Position numbers and translations under genes: made by a program. A DNA stretch of 64,000 nt, taken from positions 62,001 to 126,000 of the forward strand of contig JAWLAT010000008.1 of assembly GCA_041395325.1 (NCBI GenBank), written 5' to 3'. The notes below the pieces were generated by a model. That model had not been told where the DNA came from. It ran no database searches and saw only the letters and a program-made list of their open reading frames with translations. This DNA is from JAWLAT01 sp041395325 (lineage in GTDB: Bacteria; Pseudomonadota; Gammaproteobacteria; Xanthomonadales; SZUA-5). Positions 17,211 through 27,500 of the stretch are shown piece by piece (position 1 is the first letter of the stretch; each line of letters opens with the position of its first letter).

Positions 17211-18656
17211 TTGACTAATAAAATCCGTTCAGTTTCAAACGACCCAATCATAATATGCGAGGAAGAAATGGCGCTAGGCGAAGAACCGGCGAGTACGCCA
17301 AGTCCTCCACGGCCTTGGACGATCAAAGATGCAATAACATCGGTGATCGGGATGGTGGAAGAGGTTCCCAGTTGGCCGCCGGATCTATATGCGGTTGCAG
17401 CAACTATCCTCGCAGAAACAGGTGGGTACGTTCACGCCACGCATCTCGGATCGGGATGTGGGATCGAAACATGGAATGATGTAGCCCGATCACTCGCTTC
17501 GGAATGGGTTATTAAAGATGATCTGGAAGTAGAATGCATCCCTGGTGAAGTGCAAAATCTATGGGGGGAGTTGATCAGCCGCCACGACTTGGATCTTTCA
17601 AAAGTTCCAGGTGATTCGAGAATCTGCACCACTTTGGTAAAGCTACTGGCAATCGCTGACGAATGCAGTGCCGGGTTTGGTATAGATACCAACGATCCGA
17701 TATGCCGTTCCGTCCTCGTTCTGCTCGCAAAAAACCGTTCGGCATCGCTGACAAAGAACGTACGGCTTGATAGGGCGCGAGTCCTACCAAAACAGCACAC
17801 GCCGCAAACTGGCCTAACACTACGGTCACTTTCTCACCACTTGGCTTTAATCAGACCTAGAGGGGTGTCCGCGATTTGGTGCGCCCCGCTCGTTTTTAAG
17901 AAGCGTCAGGACGAAGACATAATAAATATCCTGATTTGTCCTTGGCCAGAAACAACCTCGGAGGCAGACTTTCGTACGGTGTTCTCCGTTCCGGACCATC
18001 AGGTCAGCAATAACTCAGTTCACAGGTTCTTCTGCTTCGACCCAAAGCACCCTGACGACAAGGAGGCTTTTGGCTCGAAACTGAGTAGGCGCGTTGCGGC
18101 AGGGAAGAGAATTTGTGGTGACATCCACCTGATCGTATTTCCAGAGCTTTCTTTGAGCGAAGACTGCCTCTCTGTGGCGAGGCGATTGGCTAACGAACAT
18201 GGTGCAATGTTGGTGGCCGGCGTACGGCGTCGAGATAAGGGAAAGCGTCCTCTCAAATGTGCAGACGGTGATGAGCTTGGGGCGACAAGAAACACTTGCT
18301 TCGTCGACAGTCAAGGGTTATTCGCGAGAGGGTTCGAGAAGAACGAGCTCGACACCCTTTCTGGATTCAAGTTCGGAGAGTTTCAAGACAAGCATCATCG
18401 ATGGTCTCTCGACTGGCGCCAAGTGCTTCAATACGGCCTCGGGAGTCGATTGCCCACTTCTCGCCAGTGTTGGGAATGGACGCCGATCCGAGAGCGCCGT
18501 ATGCACTTTTGGACTATCAGCAACTGGCTTACTTGGGCACCATTGATCTGCGAGGACTTGGCCAGACAGGATCCGTTGCAGACATCAATACCTGAAGAGC
18601 TCGCCCCAAACCTCGTCATGGCTCTCCTTATGGACGGCCCGCAGCTTAGCAAGTAG
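17211..18656 (+). CDS. Nitrilase-fold (C-N hydrolase) protein, prematurely stopped
   Basis: The open frame codes for 481 residues. The N-terminal 200 residues are a helical domain I do not recognise (SWPPDLYAVAATILAETGGY near 52). The C-terminal half is a carbon-nitrogen hydrolase domain with the triad in place: Glu312 in VFPELSLS, Lys394 in DKHHRW and Cys447 in LICEDLAR. The frame ends PNLVMALLMDGPQLSK and stops, but the same protein continues in shifted frames for about 300 more bases, so the gene is damaged at its 3' end. Base composition is clearly less GC-rich than the surroundings, a sign of transfer. Similar nitrilase domains occur in some defence-associated proteins, but no partner is seen here. 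Confidence 0.7.
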   Translation: MTNKIRSVSNDPIIICEEEMALGEEPASTPSPPRPWTIKDAITSVIGMVEEVPSWPPDLYAVAATILAETGGYVHATHLGSGCGIETWNDVARSLASEWVIKDDLEVECIPGEVQNLWGELISRHDLDLSKVPGDSRICTTLVKLLAIADECSAGFGIDTNDPICRSVLVLLAKNRSASLTKNVRLDRARVLPKQHTPQTGLTLRSLSHHLALIRPRGVSAIWCAPLVFKKRQDEDIINILICPWPETTSEADFRTVFSVPDHQVSNNSVHRFFCFDPKHPDDKEAFGSKLSRRVAAGKRICGDIHLIVFPELSLSEDCLSVARRLANEHGAMLVAGVRRRDKGKRPLKCADGDELGATRNTCFVDSQGLFARGFEKNELDTLSGFKFGEFQDKHHRWSLDWRQVLQYGLGSRLPTSRQCWEWTPIRERRMHFWTISNWLTWAPLICEDLARQDPLQTSIPEELAPNLVMALLMDGPQLSK

Positions 18657-18657
18657 T

Positions 18658-18957
18658 TGGTCTGCGAGGTTTGCCATGTGCTAGCGGAGGACCCCGGGTC
18701 TTCCGTCTTAACGATTACAAGTTTGGGGTTGACTCAGTAAAGGGTCTCCAGACGGAAAAGCCGGTTCTAGAGTTGTTTGTCTATGGCGGGACTTGCTCAG
18801 CGGCTTCCACGAGATTGAGATTCCAGAAGGCGCGGATTGTGGAGTCTTGAGCGTATCTCCGGTAAGGAGAGAGGAGTGGAGCGCAGACGGCCGGAGCGAT
18901 GGAATGGTGTCGAGTACGCCCGTGTTCGCCGGTTTCACACCACTCCCCGTGGATTAG
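18658..18957 (+). pseudogene. Out-of-frame 3' part of the nitrilase-like gene
   Basis: After the TAG at 18654 the protein can be followed through three frame changes. WSARFA is in frame +1 (18658-18675). VLAEDPGSSVLTITSLGLTQ is back in the original frame (18678-18737). From 18733 a long +1 frame reads VVCLWRDLLSGFHEIEIPEG, EEWSADGRSDG and TPLPVD, ending at TAG 18957. The pieces are protein-like and contiguous in theme, so this is the decayed or mis-sequenced C-terminus of the preceding gene rather than a separate gene. Confidence 0.65.
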
Positions 18958-18965
18958 TACTAATC
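18952..18965. promoter_or_regulatory. 14-base perfect palindrome
   Basis: GATTAGTACTAATC is a perfect palindrome that overlaps the end of the nitrilase remnant and lies 61 bases before the small gene at 19027. It could be a repressor site for that gene. No direct evidence. Confidence 0.3.
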
Positions 18966-19026
18966 TTGAGAGTAAGCTTCGCGGGCAGGAGGCAGCTTGC
19001 TGCTGAGCGCGCGCCCTGGAGAGAAC

Positions 19027-19233
19027 ATGAGTGACAAGGCACAGGATTTCTCGCTGTTGGTTGAGCTAGCACGGGCTTCTGCTGACGGGAAGAGTGCAGA
19101 CGCCCAAGAGCTCCTTCGAATGGTGTCTGGTAGAGGCAACAAGGAGCTGGGAGAAGCACTCTTGGGGCAGAGTGATCGGCCCGACCAGATCATAGGCGTC
19201 AAGTTCATAAGGAGGGCGGCAGGGCTCTCCTAG
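19027..19233 (+). CDS. 68-aa protein of unknown function
   Basis: MSDKAQDFSLLVELARASAD is followed by a Lys/Glu-rich helix and GVKFIRRAAGLS. GGAGAG lies about 5 bases before the ATG at 19027; the frame is open 10 codons further, to 18997. It sits at the edge of the AT-richer patch, downstream of the broken nitrilase gene. The family is not recognised. Confidence 0.5.
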   Translation: MSDKAQDFSLLVELARASADGKSADAQELLRMVSGRGNKELGEALLGQSDRPDQIIGVKFIRRAAGLS

Positions 19234-19330
19234 ACCGGAATGATCGGACGACAGCACGCGTTGTGCGTCGGTACATGGCCTGACTCTCGTAGTGCGTTCG
19301 GGCTCTTGTTGCCGGAATTCGGATGTGCGC

Positions 19331-19693
19331 TCAAGTCCGTCGCGCGTACTGGCTGGCCAGCGCCATGGCCACCCGGCCGATGAGTTCGTAGGGGATTGGC
19401 TCGGCATAGCGGAAGGCCAGATTGCCCTTCTCATTGCGGTAGGGCGCCAGTTCGGCGATCAGTGACGCATCCTGCGTGACCGGGGGATAGACGCCGAGAT
19501 GCTGCTTGAAGCCGGCGAAATAGAAGAAGACCCGGTCCAGGCGGAAGGCCGGCATGTTGTAGCTGATGCAGCGCCGGGCCTCCGGCAAGGCCGCCTCCAC
19601 CAACGCCTGGACCTTGCGCAGGATCGGCTGCACCTCGGCCGACATTGAGGTGATGTAGTCGTCGTGGGAGGTGAAGCGGGATGGCTTGGGCAT
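19331..19693 (-). CDS. DUF1801 (YdhG/YjbR-like) protein
   Basis: A 120-residue single-domain protein with the DUF1801 pattern: IRKVQALVEAALPEARRCI-type helix, then ISYNMPAFRL, FFYFAGFKQHLGVYP, LAPYRNEKGNLAF and RYAEPIPYELI near the end. Members are small cytosolic proteins, one of which has been proposed as an iron chaperone; the function is not firm. It begins only 22 bases beyond the stop of the upstream Cys-rich gene, so the two may share a transcript. Confidence 0.85.
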   Translation of the reverse strand: MPKPSRFTSHDDYITSMSAEVQPILRKVQALVEAALPEARRCISYNMPAFRLDRVFFYFAGFKQHLGVYPPVTQDASLIAELAPYRNEKGNLAFRYAEPIPYELIGRVAMALASQYARRT

Positions 19694-19715
19694 GGGCTGG
19701 TCCTGGCGCGAAGCT

Positions 19716-20105
19716 CTATCGTTCCTTCAGGTCCGTCGGGATTTCGCCATCCGGCAGGTCTGCCGGAAGTCGCGCGCACTCGGTGTAGTCCGAAGGCGGC
19801 TGCCAGGTGTCATCGTAGCCGTGACAAATGTGCTCACAGCCACCACCGGTCAGGCGTACCGCACCATCGGGCAAACGATCTCGATGCCGTTCATTGACCA
19901 GACACTCAACGACGCACGCATCTCCGAGCGCACAACGACTCACCAGCCGTTCCATTTGGCAACGCTCACGCTCCGACAGATAGGCAAGTGGATTTGTTCG
20001 CTGGACATCCAGGCATGGCGATGTCGCGATTGCGACGGCAGGCTGCGCACCCGCCGCAGCACCGGCAATGCCCAGCGAAGCGAGTGCCAATGCACACCAG
20101 CGCAA
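19716..20105 (-). CDS. Small secreted Cys-rich protein
   Basis: A 129-residue protein whose first 20 residues form a signal peptide (RWCALALASLGIAGAAAGA). The mature part has eight cysteines or so (SPCLDV, RERCQM, RCALGDACVVEC, GGCEHICHG, TECARL), suggesting disulfides in the periplasm or outside. An in-frame stop lies just upstream, so TTG at 20105 is the only plausible start, which lowers confidence in the exact N-terminus. The family is not recognised; it lies upstream of the DUF1801 gene on the same strand. Confidence 0.6.
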   Translation of the reverse strand: MRWCALALASLGIAGAAAGAQPAVAIATSPCLDVQRTNPLAYLSERERCQMERLVSRCALGDACVVECLVNERHRDRLPDGAVRLTGGGCEHICHGYDDTWQPPSDYTECARLPADLPDGEIPTDLKER

Positions 20106-20301
20106 TGCGGACTTCGGGTCACCGGTCTACGGTGGCGCCTTCAACTACCTGGATGTGGAAGCTTTCAAACGGTTCGTCCTGTCGCGGCGCTGGCAGATGC
20201 CGGAGTCGGTTCTGCTGCTGCTGAGCGATGAAGAGGACGACGGGTTCAGTGTATTCACCCCGCCGCACCGTACCGACACAATTGACGAGGGATCACCATG
20301 A
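20068..20301 (+). CDS. Possible small protein, coupled to the next gene
   Basis: A 77-codon frame reading NYLDVEAFKRFVLSRRW and then a Leu-rich, acidic segment. Its TGA overlaps the ATG of the gene at 20298 (ATGA). Its first 38 bases overlap the 5' end of the divergent Cys-rich gene, so its real start may be further downstream. It may be a gene remnant. No family is recognised. Confidence 0.35.
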   Translation: MPSEASANAHQRNADFGSPVYGGAFNYLDVEAFKRFVLSRRWQMPESVLLLLSDEEDDGFSVFTPPHRTDTIDEGSP

Positions 20302-20690
20302 CCATCAAGAGGACCTTGGTCGCCACGATCATGGGTGGCGTGTTGTTCCTGGGCCGTGCCGCCTTCGGCTTCGCCGAGGGCTTCAATTTCGGCGCAACGG
20401 TCATGGGCATCTATGGCGGCATTCAGTCCTCAGCTGCATTGGGTGCGACGGAGGGCGACAAGGCCGACAGTGCCGAGCTGCAGCTGGAGTTCGACGTCGA
20501 GGGCGGTCTGCTGGCCGGGCAGGTGCTGCAGGAGTATCCGACCTGGGCGCGACTGGGAGCCCTAGTCACGGGCACGGACCTGTCTCGACTCGAGTTGTAC
20601 GTCGACCGGATGCATGAATATCGGGCGAGTCACCCCTTCGACGCGCACAACGCCTGTACCAAGGCCGAGTGCCCACAGCTCGATCAGTGA
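20298..20690 (+). CDS. Small exported protein of unknown function
   Basis: A 130-residue protein with a signal peptide (MTIKRTLVATIMGGVLFLG, cleavage near 25) and a ribosome site GAGGGATCACC before the ATG. The mature part is acidic, with FGATVMGIYGGIQSS near 31 and CTKAECPQLDQ at the end. The start overlaps the stop of a small upstream frame. I do not recognise a family. Confidence 0.6.
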   Translation: MTIKRTLVATIMGGVLFLGRAAFGFAEGFNFGATVMGIYGGIQSSAALGATEGDKADSAELQLEFDVEGGLLAGQVLQEYPTWARLGALVTGTDLSRLELYVDRMHEYRASHPFDAHNACTKAECPQLDQ

Positions 20691-21140
20691 CGCCACGTTG
20701 GACGGTGCTGTGGTGATCCCGACAACCGATGCCGGGTGTCAGCCCGCCGCCATTCGCGCTTTACCCAGGTGGCGCCATGCACGGCCGCGCGATCTAGGCA
20801 GATTTCGGTGATAGTTTCGAGGGCGTAGAGGTGACGCTGTTCCAGGCATCATTCATCTTCTGGCTACCCGTCGACCAAACAGTCACTTCGGCCGATGGTG
20901 GCTCGCTTCGATCACCGCCCGCCCTCGCACTATCGAGTCGCGACCAATACCGATCCGCGTGTATCAATCACGTCGCACCCGGCGGTCCCTGCCGTGGCAA
21001 CTGTGGCACTTGGACGTCCGGCGGCCCGCTGTTGTTGAGGATGAACGAGGCGCTGGAGGTGGGTGATATCGCCCTGACGCTCGGCGCTGCGATTCATGAT
21101 CAAGCGCATCGACCGGGCCTGAGTGCAGGCACGCGCGTGC
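20691..21140. other. 450-base gap without a supported gene
   Basis: Several short frames exist here, including one at 20831-21223 on the plus strand, but none has a protein-like sequence or ribosome site. The stretch separates two convergent genes. No clear hairpin terminator was seen. Confidence 0.5.
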
Positions 21141-22766
21141 CTACTCGAAACCATCGCCAAAGACGTCGATCGGGAACGAGAACTCCAGGCCGTCGATCTG
21201 GCCGGGTTGGGAAATCTCGATAAAACTCGGCATCGGCGGCAACGCACCCAAAGTGCACAGCGCGCCAGTGTGGTCCACACACATTGGCGGCACCGCCCAG
21301 ACCATATTGGCCATCAGGAAATACTGACCGGTCGCCAGCGCCGGCAAGGCAAACGTCCCATCGTCGGCCGTGCGCCTCGTGCCAACCTGGTTACCAGCCA
21401 TGTCATGGATGTAGATGTCGGCAATCACGGGTGAATCATCCGACTCGCGATAGCTCCGACCGGCCAGGACCGTGCCGGGCTGCAACAGGAAATCATGCGG
21501 TTGCGCCTGAACGCCAGAGCTGAGCTGCAAGGGGCTGCCGGTGCCGCAACTGCTGATACAGGTCTCGTCCGGCCATTTCACATTCAGATAGCCCAGGTCA
21601 TTGACCGCCGCCAGCGTATTGACCTGGTTCGGATTGATCCCCGCCAGCTCATAGCGACCTTCGCTGTCAGTGAAGGTCGTGCGACTTAGACTCGGCAGGA
21701 TCGGAAATGGCAACACGAACTGCTGGATCTGCACGCCGGACAACGGCATGTTGTCGACGGCAGATCGGACCTGCCCGCGAATGACAGCGCCGGGTGTGGC
21801 CAGAAAATTGATCTGGGTCGCCTCGGCCAACAGACTGGTCGACACAACCGTGCCTTGCATGGGATCGCAACCGGCGTCGCAGGGAATCGCCGGATAGAGC
21901 ACCCTGGACCACCACATGGATGCCCCAGCCACCGGATAGAGCTCGCTGCCGCCCAGAATCAGTCGATAGTCACCATCGGGCAACCCACCAATCTGATAAA
22001 GGCCGCTCCCATCAATGGCCGCTTCAGCGGAGCCGGTTCGGCCGGCGGAATCAATCACGTTCAGTTGCAGAATTCGATTGCGTACGTCCACTGACGGGAC
22101 CGAACTGCTCACCGTGCCGCTGACCCGTGCGCCACGGATCAGACGCATCGTGACCTCAAGGCTCTCTCCGGATGCCAGCATGAAGCTCTGCGCACCGGTG
22201 GGATCAGCATCGATCGGCAACAGCAGGTCTGGCCAGCACTGGTCCCGATAATCGTCGGTCGGGTCCGTGACACACAGGCGATACTCACCCGCCTGCAACG
22301 ATTGCCAGAGTATTTCGCCCAAGTCATTGCTGGTCGGTCCGGTACCACCGCTGCCGAACCTGGTCAGGAATGCCCTCGTACCGGCGATCGGCGCGTCGTT
22401 CTCGGCGTCAAGCAAGCGCAGTCGCACACTGGCGGGCCGGTTCAGCAACACGTCGGCGTCGTTAATAGAAACCCCGGCGGTCAACGTGATCGTTCGCGTG
22501 GCGCTCAAGTAGCCTGTCCGGCTGGCGCTGATGCCATACAAGGCCGAGCCGTCGAAATCGAACTCGAAGCGCCCATCCGGTCCCGTCTCCAACCGGGCGA
22601 TCTCGTTGGGGATGAATCCCCACAAGGAAAAGATCACCGTGGCGCCGTCCACCGGTGCCAGGGTGCCGGCATCCAGGATGCGGCCGGCGACCGTGGCACT
22701 TTGGGCACCGCCGCAAACGAGCAGCAACAACGCGGCGGAGAATCGGAGAATCGTTCTGGACATCAT
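21141..22766 (-). CDS. Secreted carboxypeptidase-regulatory-repeat protein with FGDGFE tail
   Basis: 541 residues from the ATG at 22766. The sequence begins MMSRTILRFSAALLLLVCGG, a signal peptide; the frame is open 120 codons upstream, but that part is not protein-like. The mature protein is a row of Ig-like/CarboxypepD_reg modules: VAGRILDAGTLAPVDGATV near 25, RPASVRLRLLDAENDAPIAG, ARVSGTVSS, AVIRGQVRSAVDNMPLSGV and VLAGRSYRESDDSPV. It ends FPIDVFGDGFE, the short tail shared by other secreted proteins in this window. It is probably a surface or extracellular protein with no enzymatic motif. Confidence 0.8.
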   Translation of the reverse strand: MMSRTILRFSAALLLLVCGGAQSATVAGRILDAGTLAPVDGATVIFSLWGFIPNEIARLETGPDGRFEFDFDGSALYGISASRTGYLSATRTITLTAGVSINDADVLLNRPASVRLRLLDAENDAPIAGTRAFLTRFGSGGTGPTSNDLGEILWQSLQAGEYRLCVTDPTDDYRDQCWPDLLLPIDADPTGAQSFMLASGESLEVTMRLIRGARVSGTVSSSVPSVDVRNRILQLNVIDSAGRTGSAEAAIDGSGLYQIGGLPDGDYRLILGGSELYPVAGASMWWSRVLYPAIPCDAGCDPMQGTVVSTSLLAEATQINFLATPGAVIRGQVRSAVDNMPLSGVQIQQFVLPFPILPSLSRTTFTDSEGRYELAGINPNQVNTLAAVNDLGYLNVKWPDETCISSCGTGSPLQLSSGVQAQPHDFLLQPGTVLAGRSYRESDDSPVIADIYIHDMAGNQVGTRRTADDGTFALPALATGQYFLMANMVWAVPPMCVDHTGALCTLGALPPMPSFIEISQPGQIDGLEFSFPIDVFGDGFE

Positions 22767-23262
22767 CTGGACACGGACAGAGAGGGCTGCGGCGACGATG
22801 CATGAGGCGCCACGATCAGGCAAGCGTGAGACGTCGAAAAGCAAATCGGTGAGCCGTGCCCGGGAAACGACGCTCTCGCGCGCCAGGGATTTCGCGGGCA
22901 ACACGGTGTTTCGATGGCCAATCTCGGTTGATCCCAGCGCGATCGGCCGATGGTCACCGATGTAGCCCGTCCTGAACCCGCTGAAATCGGCTGTGCGAGT
23001 TGTGTGCCCACGGCGGCAAGGTTGTGCGGGCATCCCGTCTGGCAGTAGGCCGAGACGGCTGTTGCGCCGCGACGACCAACGACCGAGCGCGGCTGCAGGA
23101 CGCCCTGCGCCGACAGGCTCGGTCATGGGATCGGTGACGCCGGGGCGTCAGATCCAGCCCAGATCACCCATTCCAACTTGGCCCCTGTTGGTGCCGCGCC
23201 AGCAACCCAACGCTGACCTAAACCCGCCCTGAACCGATTGGCCGGCCTGTGCCGATCGTTGG

Positions 23263-23291
23263 TTGACCAAAAGAGAATGAGCGTTCATTCT
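23263..23291 (+). promoter_or_regulatory. Candidate promoter of the RND efflux operon
   Basis: TTGACC (23263-23268) is followed after 17 bases by CATTCT (23286-23291), a strong -35 and weak -10 pair. It is overlapped by the TetR-type palindrome, as expected for a repressed efflux promoter. Found by eye. Confidence 0.4.
23274..23291. promoter_or_regulatory. TetR-type operator of the RND operon
   Basis: AGAATGA-GCGT-TCATTCT is an 18-base near-perfect palindrome with 7-base arms. It has the GAATGA...TCATTC form common for TetR/AcrR-family operators and lies about 65-80 bases before the adaptor start. The operon's last gene encodes a TetR repressor, so autoregulation is the simplest reading. Confidence 0.6.
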
Positions 23292-23356
23292 TTTTCCGAC
23301 CGAGCCGACCTCTCCGCGTCGGTCCCGTCATTTCGATCCCTAGAGTGAACGCTTTC

Positions 23357-24568
23357 ATGGCCAATTTCCCCTCCCGCACCGCTCTGCTCTTGGCGTTGAC
23401 GGCCGGCGCCTTGACGCTGGCCGGCTGCAGTCAAGGCGAGCCACCCACCCGTACGGCGCCCCCGGCTGCGGTCACCGTAGTCACCCTGCAACCCCAAGCG
23501 GTCACCCTGACCCGCGAACTGATCGGGCGGGTCGAGGCCTCGGAAGAGGCCGAGGTCCGGCCGCAGGTCACCGGGATCGTCGAGGATCTGCTGTTCACCG
23601 AAGGTGGCAGCGTGCAGGCCGGCCAGCCGCTGTATCAGCTGGACCAGACTTCCTATCGTGCCGACGCCGACAGCGCTCGCGCCGCGGTGGCGCGGGCTCA
23701 GGCCGCACTAACCACAGCCCGCCAGAACGCCAACCGGTCCACCGAACTGGTCAAGATCGACGCGATCAGTCGGCAGGAAGACGAAACCACCCAGGCCACG
23801 CTGCAACTGGCACAGGCCGACCTGCGAGCAGCCGAAGCCGCCTTGCAGGGCGCCAAGGTGCCGTTGGGCTTCACCCGGATCACGGCCCCCATCAGCGGCC
23901 GCATCGGGCGCTCCAGCGTCACTCGCGGCGCGCTGGTCACCGGCAGTCAAAGCCAGCCACTGGCCCAGATCCAGCAGCTGGATCCGGTCTACGTCGAAGT
24001 CAGCCAGTCCAGCGCCGAACTGCTGCAGTTGCGTCGAGGGCTGGACGCCGGAGACGTGCAGCAGGCGCAGTCAGTCCCGGTCACGCTCACATTGGAGGAC
24101 GGCAGCCGCTACGCCGAAGCCGGCGAGTTGCGCTTCGCCGAAGCCACCGTCGATCCGACCACCGGCGCAGTGGCGATGCGAATCGTGGTCGCCAACCCTG
24201 AGCAGCTGTTGCTGCCGGGCATGTTCGTGCGAGCGACCGTCGCCAACGCCGAGCGTCGCGACGCGATCCTGGCGCCGCAACAGGGCATCACCCGCAACGC
24301 CAAGGGTGAGGCCACGGCGCTGGTGGTGGATGCCGACAGCAAGGCGGCGCTGCGCGACGTGCAGGTCAGCCGCGCCATCGGCGACCAATGGCTGATCGAG
24401 TCCGGCCTGGAGGCGGGCGATCGGTTGATCGTCGAGGGCCTGCAAAAGATCGCCCCAGGTGCGCCCGTCAATGCCGTCGAAGCAACCGCGGTGGCGGCCA
24501 CGACTGACGCTGAAGCCGCCGCCGGCGGCCCGGCGACCGCGCCGACCGGCGTCGGCGCCAGCGAATAA
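23357..24568 (+). CDS. RND efflux periplasmic adaptor (AcrA/MexA family lipoprotein)
   Basis: 403 residues from ATG 23357 (a GTG at 23345 would add four). The lipoprotein signal ends LTLAGC at about 24. It has the usual membrane-fusion-protein order: a lipoyl half (EVRPQVTGIVEDLLFTEGG), a long alpha-helical hairpin (about 100-165), a second lipoyl half (TRITAPISGRIGRSSVTRG), a beta-barrel (AELRFAEATVDPTTGAV) and a membrane-proximal domain ending near 380. An Ala-rich tail of about 25 residues follows. It bridges the inner-membrane pump and the outer-membrane channel encoded directly downstream, and is the first gene of the operon. Confidence 0.93.
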   Translation: MANFPSRTALLLALTAGALTLAGCSQGEPPTRTAPPAAVTVVTLQPQAVTLTRELIGRVEASEEAEVRPQVTGIVEDLLFTEGGSVQAGQPLYQLDQTSYRADADSARAAVARAQAALTTARQNANRSTELVKIDAISRQEDETTQATLQLAQADLRAAEAALQGAKVPLGFTRITAPISGRIGRSSVTRGALVTGSQSQPLAQIQQLDPVYVEVSQSSAELLQLRRGLDAGDVQQAQSVPVTLTLEDGSRYAEAGELRFAEATVDPTTGAVAMRIVVANPEQLLLPGMFVRATVANAERRDAILAPQQGITRNAKGEATALVVDADSKAALRDVQVSRAIGDQWLIESGLEAGDRLIVEGLQKIAPGAPVNAVEATAVAATTDAEAAAGGPATAPTGVGASE

Positions 24569-27500
24569 CAGGAGCCCTACCCATGGCACGCTTCTTCATC
24601 GATCGCCCGATTTTTGCCTGGGTGATCGCCATCATTCTGATGCTCGCAGGCGCCCTGGCCATCACCGAACTGCCGGTGGAGCGCTATCCGGACATCGCCC
24701 CGCCGCAGGTCAGCATCAGCGCCACCTATCCGGGTGCCTCGGCCCAGGTGGTCGAGAACTCGGTGACCCAGATCATCGAACAGGCGATGCAGGGGCTGGA
24801 CGGCATGATGTACATGTCCTCCACCAGCCAGTCGAACGGCCAGGCCAGCGTCAGCATCACCTTCGCCAACGGCACCAATGCCGATACCGCGCAGGTGCAG
24901 GTGCAGAACAAGCTGCAGACGGTGACCTCGCAGCTGCCACAGGTCGTTCAGCAACAGGGCATCAGCGTCAACAAGGCCCAGAATGGCTTCCTGATGGTGG
25001 CCGCCTTTGTCTCCCGCGACGGCAGCATGAACGGAGAGGACATCGGCGACTACATCGGCAGCGCCGTGTCCGACCGGGTTGCGCGCGTGCCGGGCGTCGG
25101 CGGTACCCAGCTGTTCGGCACCAAGTACGCGATGCGCATCTGGCTGGATCCGGGCAAGCTCGACACCTATGGCTTGAGCGTGGCCGAAGTCACCGCTGCC
25201 CTGCGGGCGCAGAACGCGCAGATCGCGGTGGGCCAGCTCGGCGGCGCGCCCGCCGTCGAAGGCCAGCAGCTCAACGCCACCATCAATGCGCAGGACCGCC
25301 TGCAAACGCCTGAGCAGTTCCGCAACATCCTGCTGCGCACCCGCACTGACGGCTCCACGCTGCGGCTGGCCGATGTGGCGCGAGTCGAACTCGGCGCAGA
25401 ACGTTACGGCACCACCGCTCGCTACAACGGCAAGCCCGCCAGCGGTATGGCGATCATGCTCGCCACCGGCGCCAACGCCCTGGAGACTGCGGCCGCCGTG
25501 CGCGCCGAAATCGACGAGATCAAACCCTACTTCCCGGCCGGGCTGGATGTGGTCTACCCCTTTGATACGACGCCCTTTGTCAGCGTCTCCATCGAAGGCG
25601 TCATCCACACGCTGATCGAAGCGGTGGTGCTGGTTTTCCTGGTGATGTACCTGTTCCTGGGCAACTTCCGCGCCACGCTGATCCCGACGATTGCCGTGCC
25701 GGTCGTGCTGCTGGGCACCTTCGGCGTGCTCTATGCGCTGGGCTTCTCGATCAACATGCTGACGATGTTCGCCAGCGTGCTGGCCATCGGCCTGCTGGTC
25801 GACGACGCCATCGTGGTGGTCGAGAACGTCGAGCGCCTGATGAGCGAAGAAGGCCTGTCACCCAGGGAAGCGGCCCGCAAGTCGATGGACCAGATCACCG
25901 GTGCGCTGATCGGTATCGGTGTGGTGCTGGCGGCAGTGTTCGTGCCGATGGGACTGATGGCAGGCGCCACCGGCGTAATCTACCTGCAGTTCACCGCCAC
26001 GATTGTCACGGCGATGGCGCTGTCGGTGCTGGTCGCCATCGTGCTGACGCCGGCACTGTGCGCCACCATGCTCAAGCCCGTCCAGAAGGGGGGCCACATC
26101 GAGCACGCCAGCGGTCCCATCGGTCGCTTTCTGGACTGGTTCAACGACCGTTTCGACGCCGGCAGCCGACGCTATCAGCGGGGCGTGCGCGGCATCCTCG
26201 GGCGTCCGGGCCGCTTTATGCTGATCTATCTGGTGCTGGGTGTGGTCGCCGCACTGCTGTTCCTGCGCACCCCCACCGGCTTTCTGCCGGAAGAGGACCA
26301 GGGCGTGCTGATGAACATCGTGCAGGCACCGGTGGGCGCCACCTCCGAGCGCACCCAGGCTTCGATGGACCAGCTGACCCGGCACTTCCTGGACAACGAG
26401 ACCGACACCATCGAATCGGTCTTCACGGTGCAGGGCTTCAGCTTCAGCGGCAGCGGTCAGAACACCGGCATGGGCTTCGTCAAACTCACTGACTGGGACG
26501 AGCGCACCGCCGCCGAGCAGTCCGCCGCCTCGATCGCCGGTCGCGCCATGGCTGGGCTGTCGCAGCTGAAGGATGCGCTGGCCTACACCATCTCGCCGCC
26601 GGCCATCCAGGGGCTGGGTTCGACCGCCGGCTTCTCCTTCAACCTGATGGACAACGGCAACCTGGGCCACGAGGCGCTGATGGCCGCGCGCAACCAGTTC
26701 CTGGGCCTGGCCGGCCAGAGCGCGCTGATCACCGGCGTGCGTCCGAACGGACAGGAAGACCAGCCGCAGCTGCGCCTGGACATCGACCAGGCCAAGGCGC
26801 AATCGCTGGGTCTGTCGAGCGCCGACATCAACAGCACCTTGAGCACCGCCTGGGGTGGCAGCTATGTCGATGACTTCATCGACCGCGGCCGGGTCAAGCG
26901 GGTCTACGTCCAGGCCGACGCGCCCTTCCGCATGTTGCCCGGTGACATGGATCGCTGGTCGGTGCGCAATGCCGACGGCGACATGGTGCCCTTCTCCGCC
27001 TTCGGCAGCTCGCGCTGGGAGTACGGTTCGCCGCGGCTGGAGCGCTACGACGGCAACTCCTCGCTGGAGATCCAGGGACAGGCCGCCGCCGGCGTGAGCT
27101 CGGGCGAAGCCATGGCCGAAGTCGAGCGGCTGGTCGCCGAACTCCCCGCCGGCATCGGCATCGAATGGACCGGCCAGTCCTATCAGGAACGGCAGGCCGG
27201 CAACCAGATCGTGCTGCTCTACAGCCTGTCGCTGCTGATCGTCTTCCTGGCCCTGGCCGCCCTGTACGAAAGCTGGAATGTGCCGACCGCGGTGCTGCTG
27301 ATGGCGCCGCTGGGCATCCTCGGCGCGGTGCTGGCCACCTTGCTGCGCGGGCTGGAACGCGATGTCTATTTCCAGGTGGCGATGCTGACCACCGTGGGAC
27401 TGACCAGCAAGAACGCGGTACTGATCATCGAGTTCGCCAAGCAGTACTACGAACAGGGCACAGCACTGGTCGACGCGATCATGCACGCAGTGCGCGATCG

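Larger units (their letters stand above)
22767..23356. other. 590-base divergent intergenic region
   Basis: It separates the repeat protein (minus) from the RND operon (plus). The right 100 bases hold the promoter and TetR-like palindrome of the efflux operon. In the remainder I see no gene. Confidence 0.5.
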